Shown here piece after piece: positions 48,978 to 60,953 of a stretch of DNA of 64,000 nt; position 1 is the first letter of the stretch; each line of letters begins with the position of its first letter. Source of the stretch: Ziziphus jujuba (lineage: Eukaryota; Streptophyta; Magnoliopsida; Rosales; Rhamnaceae); contig NC_083382.1 in assembly GCF_031755915.1 (NCBI RefSeq), positions 13,297,001 to 13,361,000 of the forward strand. Direction: 5' to 3'. The position numbers were made by a program, and so were the translations under genes. The notes under the pieces are model-generated. The model had not been told where the DNA came from, did no database searches, and saw only the letters and a program-made list of their open reading frames with translations.

Positions 48978-50439
48978 AAAGATTGTATTAGATTTTTGTT
49001 TGGATGAGATTTTGAAAGATTTTTACAGAGATTGTAGGATTGTGTTCTTGGGTTTTTGGGAAGGTTTTGTTGGTGCTTGAAAATGGGATTTGGGAGGTGG
49101 TCTAACTAGCCGTTATGGGGAAAGATAGGGTTAATTTGGTCTTTTCAATTTGGATTTGAATTTTAACGTTTGATACAACGGTAGAAAGCCGTTTGTTTGT
49201 TACCGTTTATTGGACTTTTTTGGCTTTGAAGTGGGGTCCTTATGATGGGGTTGCCATATTTGTTTATTCGGTGATGGGCTACTTCTACAAAATATGGATA
49301 TGGTCCATGTGCTTAATGACATATATCAACTTATTCACCAAAAAAACGTATAATTGATATATTCCCTTTTTTCTTTTTAAAAAAAAAAATTGTGTTGGGA
49401 ATTGGGATTCAATCATATTATCATCTTTTTGATAAATACGCATATTGCATCAATCATATTATTAAAGAAAACAATGATTGTATCACCACATATATGTTAA
49501 AACTTAAAGAGAAAGAAAGAAAAAAAAAAAGAAAAAAAAAAGAAAGAAAATAGACATTGGGAAAGTATTAGGAGCCATTTGATTCACATTTTAGTGTAAT
49601 CCTCATATTTTGCATTTACAATATTGTTTTGAAAATGGACTCATGCTCATTGAAATAGTTTATAAGGGAATTTTTTTTAATTTCCTTTTCAAAATGTTTT
49701 GAGACGCAGACGAGTATATTATTGTAGAAGCACCATGGCAAACTTTCCCAGAGCAAAAGAAAGACAATATTTTAGACATGGAGTGGGATGGAGCGGGGCT
49801 CCAACATTATTTTAAACCATCCATATTTACTTCCTGCAAACAAAATATATATATATATAGTTGTATGTAATCTTTTAATATGAGGTTAGCATTAGTTAAA
49901 TTGTCTTCGATCTAATATATAATTCTTTAGATGGAAATGCAAAATTTAGGAAAAATCACTACAGGACCAAATCAAACTTAAATTTGATGTTGCTGTAGGA
50001 ATAAAGAGGGAAGCTGCTATATATATATATATATATATATATTTGTGATAAATAACTTTGAAGCTTGCTGAAATATGAGTTCAAAACTATAACAAAATGC
50101 GAGATCTGAAATTGAAGAATCAGAGTCGATCAGTTTTGATATTATATGGACAGACTAAACACTGTATACAATGATTTTATATATTGAGTCAATGATGGGC
50201 TATAATTCACTTCATTTCGGGAAGGATTCATTTAGGTTGTTGAACTACACTTTATATGATTGGACTATTTCAAATTTTTTGCTCAATCCAATGTCCAATG
50301 AAACAAAGACAGTACTTGGAGAAGAGAAACCGACATATTAACATCAAAAGCAAAACGCAGGATCAGTATCTAATTATTCATCATAATGCTTTTGCACTTG
50401 CAATTTGAATGACAAATCAACAAATCAACCTTATTTTAC
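48978..50439. other. reticulon 5' flank and start of tandem duplication
   Basis: Bases 49010-49215 carry the phrases TTTTTACAGAGATTGT, GGGTTAATTTGG and GGTAGAAAGCCGTTTGTTTG that recur at 54770-54985. This marks the left border of a ~5-kb tandem duplication inside the reticulon promoter. An A/G-rich tract lies at 49508-49550 and (AT)n at 50021-50042. No gene. Confidence 0.6.
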
Positions 50440-53400
50440 TTTTGCATGTATTTGACAGAAGGCTTTGATTCTCAAAAAACCATCTTCAAGAAATGAATGC
50501 TCAGTCCCAAAATTTATGCCGAACCAGTCCTTCATTCCCATAATACCTCCTGAATGAAAATTTTAGCATTAGGGCTATAATTCAATAAGTAACCTTTTGG
50601 CTATCAACTTAATAAGATCATTTCAAAATTGTAAATAAAAATGATATAAAGGGCAGATTAATAAGTATCCCATTCTCATTACCTGGTAGAACAATGACAG
50701 ATTCCTCTTTAGCTAGCTTGAGACAGAATTCTACATCATCAGCAATGTCTTCTCGTAATGACAGGTTTAGCTTCACCTGCAATGGCAATTCAAAACCAAG
50801 AAAAATGATCAAATATTGGCTTTTGCAGTGTTCCAATTCTCTGAGTTTCTATGTTCTTACCATCACAAACATCGATCCTTCTGACTTATATGGTAAGGTA
50901 ATGCATGGAATCTCCTTAATTCTTCTGCACAAATTTCTGAACCTTCCTTCAGTACATGGTTAATTCTTGAGAAGAAATCCTCTAGTGTTTTCTCAAGAAT
51001 TTTCGGAACTACCCGCTGATAACATGAATTACGAAACTAATTGTGAACTTAGCAATAATGAAAGGGATTAAACAAACTATATTACTCATAAAGATACTAA
51101 ATACTATCTGAAAAAAAATTACTTTGACTACAAAGTGGCACTTGATTGACTCAGCAATCTGGTAAGGAAACAAAGAAATGAATTTTCCACTGACAAACAT
51201 ATTGGAAGTATTTATATCTTTTCAGAAGCTCATATGCATATTTAGTATTTTCAAAAACTTATCTAAGCAGCTAGAATTTCTACCCCAACACTTTTGAAAA
51301 ACCGGGTAGGATAACTTGTAACAAGCCAACCTAGTCTTCATCCCCGGAACCATCCAACTCTTCGAGATAGACCCGACTGTGATAGCAGGCACCGTTGATC
51401 CAAATACGACCACTGGAACAAAAGGATTGCTTCCATACACAATACGGCTGTAAACTTCATCTGCTATCACCAGAATCATAAGCTCTTTTGCAGTTTCTGC
51501 AACCTAAGGTTCAAGAAATAAGCAGCCAACTTGACATCAAAACCACAACTATATATATAACTATATCCATTAAAGCTTACACAGAGGGAAAGCCATACGT
51601 TCTTCAAGTGTTGGTAGGAGTACACATTTGAACAAGGATTTCCTGGATAGATGATGACCAAAGCCATAGAATTCTCATCAGCAAGAACTTTAAGGGCATC
51701 AAGATCAATCTCCCAACCTCTTTCTGGTAACAGATCGAAATAGCGAACTTCAAGGTTATAAAAATTTGCTTGACCAATGTAAAGTGGGTAGGCAAGGTCT
51801 AGGAAGCAGAATATTTGCACCAGGACGAGCTAGAATTGTCAATATGGTCTCGATAGCATCTTTGCATCCTACGGTAACATAAAAATCATCTGGCAATAAT
51901 TTGTAAGGAAGATTACGAGAAAGATACTCTGCAATAGCCCAACCTCAAACATCAAACAAAGCACCATTTTCTAAACTCAGTCATCCATGAATTCCATTCC
52001 AAGCTTATTTTATATAAATATGGTTCTTGTTTCCATCTATTCAAAATTCCAAACCAATGTGATGAGTTTTGAAATGGTTGTGGAGCATAAATAGAACAAA
52101 AATATCAATATACAAAAAAAAAAAAAAAAGGGAAAGAAATCAGTACAATAAAAATCAGGCTCATATTTAGCACAAGATTTCCCAAACCCCCTTAACTTTT
52201 GACCACTCTCAATCAAGTCAAAAAACACAAATCAAATGCGTATTACAGTCTGTACATTTCATTTGATAATCGAAGTACTGCTGAAGAGACTCTTAAAGAT
52301 TCCAACCCTAAATTTCTCTGTTATGACTATCTCAACATATCCACCAACTTAATTTGTGTTGAGGTTGAGGATTTACCAAGGAAAATCATAAAAATTTTAT
52401 AGAAAATACACAAAGAAGTAGCTTGATTGGTCTTATGACAAGCCCAGGAGGCAAAAAACTTATTCCCTAAAAGATGCAACTGAAAACTTTGAACTTGTTC
52501 CAGCAAGAAGGAAAAAAAAAAAAAAAAAAAATTAAGTATATAATATAAATATTGTTGTAATTATAATTTTATAGTTCATACATATATACCTCCTTGCTGG
52601 AAGTATACCAACACTGAGAGAATAAGAATTAAACTTAGCGGATCGAATAGCTTCAATGACTGCATCTTCAACAACAGAACTAGTCCGGAAGCACGGAAAG
52701 GAAGAGAAATTACCAAGGCCAAGATGAATGGTACATCTTCTGGGAGGCCTTTGAATTTTCTCATCTTTATCGTCAACGATAATATTTTCTCCAAACGTTG
52801 CAAAATAATCTTTGTTGGTGCAAGTTCCTATTGTTCTTTTTCTCTTTTTGTTCCCACCCAAATACCCTCTTTCCCATTTATCCTCCATCTCTGCTTCTTC
52901 TTATTACCTTCTACCACAAGGAACTCAGGAAGACTCAGTCAAATCTGGCCAAAGAAACCAGTTGATAAGAACACTACACCTTCTGATTCACAATAATCAA
53001 TTTCTAAGTGGGTCCTCTGCTTTTTTTTTTTTTTTTTGGTTTCCTTAATCCAAAATTAATTAATGATACATATATATACATATATGTAGAGAGGGAGAGA
53101 GAGGAATACTTTGAAGTAGTCAATTTAGCAATAGTATATTCAGCTGTGATGTAAAACGACAAAAGAAATAGCTAAAAGCCACTCCTAGTTTCATGCTTAT
53201 GCAGTTTTGCTACAGTTGTCGTTTAAGCCAAGCTGGTGAGAATTTCAATTGATAAAGCTCTTTTAAAAAAATAATAAACTAATCCAACAAAAATACGAAA
53301 AAGCCTTCTGTCTGGTTTTGAAAGTACACACAATATGATAAAGATTAAAAAAATAATAATAATAAAAAAGTACTATTTATGTACCTCATGCTTGCCGATG

Positions 53401-53855
53401 GAACACTTTTTTTTTTTTAAAACTTTTTATAAACACATTTATGTATTTCAAGTTCTGACTCATTGGGTTTACCATGTATTTCAGAGAGCTAATACAACCT
53501 AAACCAAAAGATAAAACTGTCATAGAATCTACTTCTTCTTTCTCACTCCTCTCCCATTTCTATCTCTATCACAACCGGCCAGACTGCTCTTCTTTCTCAC
53601 AGATTATTTTATGTCCCTGTGAAAGAATCGAAAAACTGAGAGTACATTTACATCTCTTTCTCACATTATGTTTTATTTATCTAAATCTTTATAGGTTGAT
53701 TTTTACTGTATGATTAAGTTATTGATTGCTAGCAACATACGTTTCCGTTTTGTATTTGCAATGCTCAGCGATAACGCATTCCAGAAAACAGGGAGAAAGT
53801 TTGATATGTGTCTGTAGATTAAAGAAAACACTGAGTTGAGAGGTCACCAGCTTAG
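49010..53855 (+). repeat. tandem segmental duplication, unit 1
   Basis: Colinear with 54770-60010. Shared landmarks in order: the reticulon 5' flank, GGGATGGAGCGGGGCT (49787 and 55493), the aminotransferase exons, the phrase ACAACCTAAACCAAAAGATA (53487 and 59639), and TATAGGTTGATTTTTA to AACAGGGAGAA (53690-53800 and 59850-59955). The units differ by many substitutions and indels, so the duplication is not recent. Confidence 0.8.
50440..52888 (-). pseudogene. tyrosine aminotransferase-like (TAT) pseudogene, copy 1
   Basis: Minus-strand exons of a plant tyrosine aminotransferase (class I, PLP-dependent) lie in order: exon 1 52590-52888 (NFSSFPCFRTSSVVEDAVIE, ending PARR), exon 2 about 51485-51945 (AEYLSRNLPYKLLPDDFYV, PGNPCSNVYSYQHLK), then 51290-51480 (VIADEVYSRIVYGSNPFVPV, ITVGSISKSWMVPG), 50885-51010, 50670-50780 ([20 protein letters not shown]) and 50440-50550 (MKDWFGINFGTEHSFLEDG). 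Lesions: lost acceptor before exon 2, frameshifts near 51800, 51345 and 50925, and the substrate-carboxylate Arg near the C-terminus (usually W-x-R-x-T-F) replaced by Gly. The PLP lysine in SISK is still present. An intact enzyme would transaminate tyrosine. Confidence 0.82.
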
Positions 53856-54769
53856 AAAAATTTATTTATTTTTTCAGTGTATTTTTAAATAAATAAAACG
53901 ATTTATACACATGCATACCATTAACGTATTTTTGTCATCCCATATTTAACTGTAATATGGACTTCACACAACACTATTATTAAGATTCTTTTGGATACAT
54001 ATGCAGCAGTAACACAAAAATTTTATAACAAATTGGTTTGGATGGAAAGAAGGTGCAGCCGTTTTCTATTTGGTTTTATAACAAATGCATGGAATGCTGA
54101 TGGCGCTTGACCTGTCTTAACTTTACAACTTCGTTCATGATTTTGAGAACTGTAAAAACTTGTCCACGTCAAAAAAGGAAACTAGCATCCATACCTATCA
54201 TTTGTATTTGGATTGAGAGAATATAGGAGGGAAAGGAAAGGAAAAGATTTAATTCTTTTGTTTGGATTGCTAAAATAAGTGGAAAGGAAAAGGAAAAGGA
54301 AAAGATAAAAGAAGGAAAATGAAGAAATAAATTATGTTTATTTTAACTATCTATCTTTCCTTTCCACTCAAAGTTGATAGGAAATGGAAGGAAAGAAAAA
54401 AAAATTAATAAAACTTTCGAACATTTTAAAATTATCTTTATTAATTTAAAGCTAACTGATTGAGATATATTATATTTATGGTATTTTTATAAAAATACAA
54501 ATTACATTAATTAGTTTTTATTTTTTATTTCTTTTCCATTAATAATCATCCAAACAAACAATTATTATAAATATTTTTTTTTCTTTTCGTTCTTCATTAA
54601 ATTTATCATTTCTTTTCATTTCCACCTTTCAATCCAAACTTAGTGTAAGATTTAGAAACCAATACCAATTATCAACCGTATATTTGAGAGTATAGGTGCT
54701 CTCCTAATGATTAAAGGTTGTTTCCTAACAATTAAATCAAAGTTATAAACTATAATCCAAAAAAGGGAA
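53000..54769. other. intergenic between duplication units
   Basis: Bases 53000-53855 belong to duplication unit 1. Bases 54195-54645 may be a small foldback element: TTTGGATTGAGAG with purine-rich GGAAAGG sequence on the left against the inverse AATCCAAACTTAG on the right. No gene. Confidence 0.4.
54205..54645. mobile_element. possible foldback MITE
   Basis: The left end is GTTTGGATTG-like with G/A-rich repeats (GGAAAGGAAAAGG); the right end is T/C-rich and closes with CAATCCAAAC. It is absent from the second duplication unit at the corresponding place. The inverted ends are imperfect and I found no clear target duplication. Confidence 0.35.
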
Positions 54770-55073
54770 GATTTTTACAGAGATTGTGGGATTATGTTTC
54801 TTGGATTTTTGGGGAGGTCTTTTTGGTTCTGTGAAATGAGATTTTGGGTGATGGTCTAAACTAATTGTTAGGGGGAAAGAAGGGTTAATTTGGACATTTC
54901 AATTTGGATTTGAACTTTAACGGCGGGGGACAGTGGGACCGTTTGATGCAACGGTAGAAAGCCGTTTGTTTGATACCCTTTACTGGACATTTTTGGCCTT
55001 GAACTGGGATTATCATTTCGTTTATTTGGTCATGGGCTACTCCTGGCATAGTATGGATATGTCATACAGTTTA

Positions 55074-55107
<34 letters not shown>

Positions 55108-56059
55108 CGGTGAAAGATATGGTCTATATGCTCAAGGTCATATATTGATAAACTTCTTATTTATTTTTATTTTAATTTTTATGTTGGGAATCGGGATTCA
55201 TCGCCTATGTTAAAGCCTAGAAAGAAGAAACATAGTGGAAGTATTTGGAGACACTTGATTCACATTATAGTGCTATCATCAACCGTTGGATTTACAATAT
55301 TGTTTTGACATGGATTAATATTCGTTGAAATAGATGATGAAGGATCTACATATATATATATATATCTTCTTTTTTTTTTTGTAAATCGTTATAAAGTTTT
55401 TGAGAGGTAGAGGAGTATATTGCTCTATCTTTTAAGCACCATGGCAAACTTTTTGGGAACAACATAAAGAAAATATTATAGACATGGACAATGGGATGGA
55501 GCGGGGCTGCAATATTATTTTAAACTGTCCATATTTACTTTCTGAAAAAGAACATAAAAAATAAAAAACCCTGAGATACTTGTATGTAATTTTTAAATTT
55601 TAATATTAGGATTTGTTAAATTGTCCTGTATCATCATCACATATATAGAGCACCAAATCAAACTCAAATTTGATTTTGCTGTAGCAAGAAGCAGAAAAGC
55701 TGCTACATATATTTGTGGTAGATAACTTTGGAAGCTTGCAGAAATATGAGTCCAAAACTATAGCAAAATGTGAGATCTGAAATTTAAAAAATGAAGTCCT
55801 AAAGTAGATCAGTTTTGGTACATGTGGACAGACCAACACTATACAATGATTTTATATATTGACTTAATAACAGATTAGATTAGACTAGACTATTTTAAAT
55901 TTTTTATAATACTCAATTTAAAATGGTCCAGCTCGATCCATGTGAGACAAAACTAAGAGAGAGTATTTTGAAAAACAAAAATTGACATATTAACATCAAA
56001 AGCAACAACTAACTATTCATCATAACCCTTTGTACTTGTGATTTGAATGACAAATTCAC

Positions 56060-58458
56060 AAAAACAACCTTACTACACTTTTGCATGTCTTTGGTAGAAG
56101 GCTTTGATTCTTGCCAAAGTATAACTTTTGCATGTCTTTGGTAGAAGGCTTTGATTCTTGCTAAACTATCTTCAACAAGTCAATGCTTAGTGCCAAAATT
56201 TAGGGGGAACCAGTCCTTCATTCCAATGATACCCTCTGAGTCAAGATTTTTATTAGACTAAACAAATTCCTTGTTAGCATTTTGTATCAAAATTTACCAT
56301 CATGGAATCACATTTAATGCATTGACTAGCTAGCCTAGGAAAAAAACTAAAGAAAAATGTATCAAAAAGCTTATTCTGAACCAATCAAAAAGAGAAAAGA
56401 TATACATAATGGAATAAAATGGAAACAGATTGTAAGCAAAACGATTGAAGGATATCAAAAAGTATGTCATGCTTACTCTGGTAGGACAATGACAGATTCC
56501 TCTTTAGGTAGCTTGAGACAGAATTCTACATCATCAGTAATGTCTTCTCATAATGACAGATTTAACTTCACCTGCAATGGAAATTCAAAACCAAGAAAAA
56601 TGACCAAATGTTAGCTTTTGCAGCATTCCAATTCTCGAGTTTTCTATGTTGTTACCATTAGAAACACAGAACCTTCAGGCTTATATGGTACGGAACTGCA
56701 TGGAAACTTCTTGATTCTATTCCAACAAATTTCTGAACCTTCCTTCAGTATATGGTTAATTCTTAAGAAGAAATCTTCTGGTGTTTTCTCAACACGCTTT
56801 CGGAACTGCCCCCTGATAACACCATTTATGAAACTATTTGTGAACTTAGCAATAAGGAAAAGGCAATAACAAAAGTATATTGCATATAAAGGTACTAAAT
56901 AAAAGAAACGTAATTTGCCTACACAGCTAAATGAAGGTTGCATGGCGAGGACAGATACCGAGGTGGCTCTTGATTGACTCATCAATCTGGCAAGAAAATA
57001 AAGAAGTAAATTTTCCATTTCACCCCATTTAACAACATATTGGAAGCATTTATATTCTTCTAGAAGGCCTGTATGCATATTTAGTATTTTTTCAAACAGC
57101 TTATTGAGAAAATAGAATTGCTACTCCAACTTTTGGAAAGACCAGGTAGGATCACTCGTAATAAGCCAACCAAGTAGCCAACCAGGTACCGTCCAACTCT
57201 TTAAGATAGATCCGAGAGTGATAACAGACACCGTTGAAGCAAATACGCCCATTAGAACAAAAGTATTACTTCCATATACTATATGGCTATAAACTTTATC
57301 TGCAATCACAGGGATCATAAGCTCTTTTGCAGTCTCCGCATCCTAAGGTTCAAGAAATTAGCAGCCAACTTGACGCCAAAACCACAACTGTAAGCATTAA
57401 CCATATCCATTAAAGCTTATACAATGGGAAAGCCATACATTCTTCAAGTGTGTTGGTAGAAGTAAGCATTTGAACAGGGATTTCTACGATTGATGATAAC
57501 CAAAGCAATAGTATTCACATCAACAAGAACTTTACAGGCATCAAGATCAGCCTCCCAACTTTTTTCTGGTAATAGATCAAAATAGCTAACTCCAAGATTA
57601 CAAAAATCTGCTTGACCTACTTAGCGAGGGTAGCAAGGTCTAGGAAGCAGAATATTGGCAACAGGATGAGCTAGAATTGTCAATATGGTCTCGATACATC
57701 TTTGCATCCTAGGGCAATATAGACATCATCTGGCAATAATTTTTAAGGAAGATTACAAGAGAGGTACTCTGCAATAACCCTGTTTCAAACAGCCGTAAAC
57801 ATCAAACAGAGCACCATGTTTCTAATTTAAATGAGGAGAATATGCCTTGCTACATGGTCAGCAAAAACATCAACTTACCAACATTTTTCTAAGCTTGTCA
57901 GCCACGTATTCTATTCTATGCTTAACTTGTATAAATATGGTTTTTTGTTTCCGGTACCCCTAAACGAAACTTGGTAGTTCTCACACCATTTTGAAGAGTT
58001 TTGTAATGATTATCGGCATAAATAGACAAAAATATCAAAATACAGTCCAAAGCAATAATAATAATAATAATAATAATAATAAAGAGTAAAATCAGTACAA
58101 TGAAAATCATGCCATATTTAGCACTAGATTTGCAACCCCCGTTAACACTCTACATTCCTCTCAATCCAGTCAAAAAACACCAACCCGATGCCTATTACAA
58201 TATGTACATTTCATTTAATAATCAAAGGACTGCTGAAGAGAAATTCTTAAAGATCCAACTCCAATTTTTTCTGTTAAGACTATCTCACATGGCTACCAAC
58301 TTAACTTGTATAGAGGTTGAGCGTTACCATGGAAAATCATAAATTTTATAGAAAGTACTTAAGAAGTAGCTTTTTTGATTGATCTTATTACAAACCAGGT
58401 TCCAAAAACTTATATCGTAAAAGAATGCAACTGAAAACTTGAATTTAGCTTGTTCCAG

Positions 58459-58490
<32 letters not shown>

Positions 58491-58899
58491 TAATTAAATT
58501 TAAAGTGTTATATGTTAGACTATTCTCATAATATTTTATAATTCATACATACCTCATTGCTGGAAGAATACCCACATCGAGAGAACAAGAATTAAACTTG
58601 GTGGATTGAATAGCTTCAACGACTGCATCTTCAACAACAGAACTAGTCCAGAAGCATGGAAAGGAAGAAAAATTAACATGGCCATGATGAATAGTACTTG
58701 TGGGTCTTTGACTGTGAATTTTCTGATCTTTATAGCCAATAATATTACCTCTAAGCATTGCAAAAATAATCTTTGATGGTGCTTGTTCCTGTTGTTCTTT
58801 ATCTATTTTGGTTCCCACCAAAATACCATCTTTTCCATTTGTCCTCCATGTCTGCTTCTTCTTAATTCCTTCTACACTAAGAAATTTAGAAAGACTCAC
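56060..58899 (-). pseudogene. tyrosine aminotransferase-like (TAT) pseudogene, copy 2
   Basis: Same exon order as copy 1: exon 1 about 58552-58899 (NFSSFPCFWTSSVVEDAVVE, ending PAMR), exon 2 from about 57790 (VIAEYLSCNLP then a stop where the family has Tyr), 57125-57320 (VIADKVYSHIVYGSN, ITLGSILKSW, GWLLGWLITSDPTW), 56640-56820, 56480-56575, and a terminal exon about 56090-56240. Here the exon 2 acceptor (AAACAG) is intact, unlike copy 1, but the frame stops early and the motif around the PLP lysine has become SILK. The terminal exon contains a stop and a 54-bp internal duplication. Dead gene. Confidence 0.82.
56075..56162 (+). repeat. short tandem duplication in TAT copy 2 last exon
   Basis: ACTTTTGCATGTCTTTGGTAGAAGGCTTTGATTCTTGC stands twice, 54 bases apart, starting at about 56078 and 56125-56132. 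Copy 1 has the sequence once, so the duplication came after the split. Confidence 0.75.
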
Positions 58900-60953
58900 T
58901 CAAACTCGCAAAGATCCAGGTAATAAGCACATTGCATTCTCATTCAAAATAATCTATTTTCAAGTGGGCCCCCCTTTTTTTTTTCTCCTTTTTTTTCTTT
59001 TTTCTTTTTCCTTAACCCTCTCTCCTTCCAGGTTGATCAACCTTTCCATAGAAATTTTGTCTAGACCCAGGTACTAAGCACATTGCATTCCCATTCACAA
59101 TAATCTATTTTCAAGAGGGGCCTTTTTTTTTCTTTTTTTATTATTATTTTTTATTTTTTTTCATTTTCTTAACCATCTCTCCCTCCAGGTTGATCAACCT
59201 CTCCATAGAAATTTTCTCTTTCTTTAATGTCTAATTTTTCCCTTAATTCTGAATTATTAATGATAACAGGAATAATTTGAAGTAGTCAATTGAGAAACAG
59301 TATATTCCATTATGTAGCAAAAAGCCAAAAGAAACAGCTAAAAACCATCTTTGGTTTCACGCATATGCAGTCTTGCTACAATGCCAATAAGCCAAGCTGG
59401 TGAAGATTCCATTAATAAAACTCTTTTCAAAATATCATAAACAAAGCCAAAAAAAATCCTAAAACTCTCTGTCTCGTTTTCAAGGAACATACAAAATCAA
59501 CAAAGTGATAAAGAAGAACATCTATTTATGTACCTCATGCTTGCGGAACACATTTTCATTTTATTTTACATTATTTACACATTTATGAACCTCAAGTTTG
59601 GACTCATTGAGGTTTCCATATGATTTTAGAGAGCTCATGCAACCTAAACCAAAAGATACAACTCTCTCATCTCTCTCCTAAACTGTTAAAGAATCTTCTT
59701 CTGTTTCACTCTTCTCCCATTTCTCTCTTGATCACAAGCAGCTGCTTTTCTCTTTCATAGATCATCTGCAGCCCCTGTAGAACAATCTAAAACTGAGAGT
59801 ATATTTATATCTCTTTCTCACAATTATATTTCCCTTATCTAAATCTTTATAGGTTGATTTTTATTGTATGAGTAAGTTATTGATTGCTAGGAATATATGT
59901 GTCCATTTTTTATTTGCAATTCTGGACATAAGACAATCCAGAAAACAGGGAGAAGGGTTTGATATTTGTTTTTTGTAAATTAAAGAAAAAACTAAGTTGG
60001 AAGTCACCAGCTCAACTAAAGTCAAGTACTTGACCCCATTTGAATGTCTAATCTCCTGCAAGATTGTCCTTGCAGAGCCCAGAACCTCCACTCTGCAAGA
60101 TCCATTAGCTGGTTCATCCTTGCACATCATGCAGGTTGTGACCAGCAATGTTTGATTCATGCTTACCAGCAAGAAAAGGTCAAGTCTTGGTCAGAACAAA
60201 TGCCACCAACAGCAAATTATTCTCAAACTAAAAGATGACTCCATTTTCCCTGACCTTTTACAAAGATCTTAAAATCTTAGGTATAAACATGTAGCCTTCT
60301 TTTCAACTCCTTGAAGAATACCATCATAGGATTGCTATAACATGGACAGCTGATGTAGCACTGAGAATTTTTCCTAGAAGAAAAGACTAGAAACTGGGTA
60401 AACATCCCATGACAATATGTCTCTGTTTAATACTTCACAAATTAGAACAAACTATTTGTCCAACTTAAGAGATATTGATAATCTACAAAATAAAAGAAGT
60501 GATATAAATTTGAAGACTTTAAATTGAAAGTTTTTAAAAACTATTTGAACTATAGACGTACTAAGTCTTTCATGCTATAGCATCAGGGCGAGTTCATTAT
60601 TTGGTACCACTCATACATCGTTTTATCTACGTGAAACAGATAGGACACGTGCATCAGTTTTTGCACTTGTCCATGCTTAATAAACATGAAAAACTTGGAA
60701 ATTAGCACAAATACAATGATGAAAACAGAGTAGAAAGGATAACATCTATTTCAGGCTAATTCTAGCTGAAACTTGGGAAACAAAATCCAACATCATGATA
60801 GAAACTGAGAAGAAATCATTAAGTTTAATCTAAGGCACTACTAAAAACTTTATAGTTGAGGACAAAAAGCTAGAACAGAGCCATAATCAGGTCAAAAAAA
60901 AAAAAAAAAAAAAAAAAATCAAAACACCTTAAATAGGCCAAATGAAAATCACT
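58900..60953. other. end of duplication unit 2 and XPT 3' flank
   Basis: Bases 58940-59070 and 59075-59220 are a local tandem repeat (AAGCACATTGCATTC, AATAATCTATTTTCAAG, AGGTTGATCAACCT). Unit 2 ends near 60010. From there to 60953 there is no recognised gene; a poly-A run at 60894-60918 lies about 35 bases from the XPT stop on its 3' side. Confidence 0.5.

Larger units (their letters stand above)
54770..60010 (+). repeat. tandem segmental duplication, unit 2
   Basis: Second copy of 49010-53855. Its left end is an orphan copy of the reticulon 5' flank (54770-54985) without any reticulon exon. It carries the second TAT pseudogene. Longer T and A runs (55081-55107, 58459-58487) are specific to this unit. 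Confidence 0.8.
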
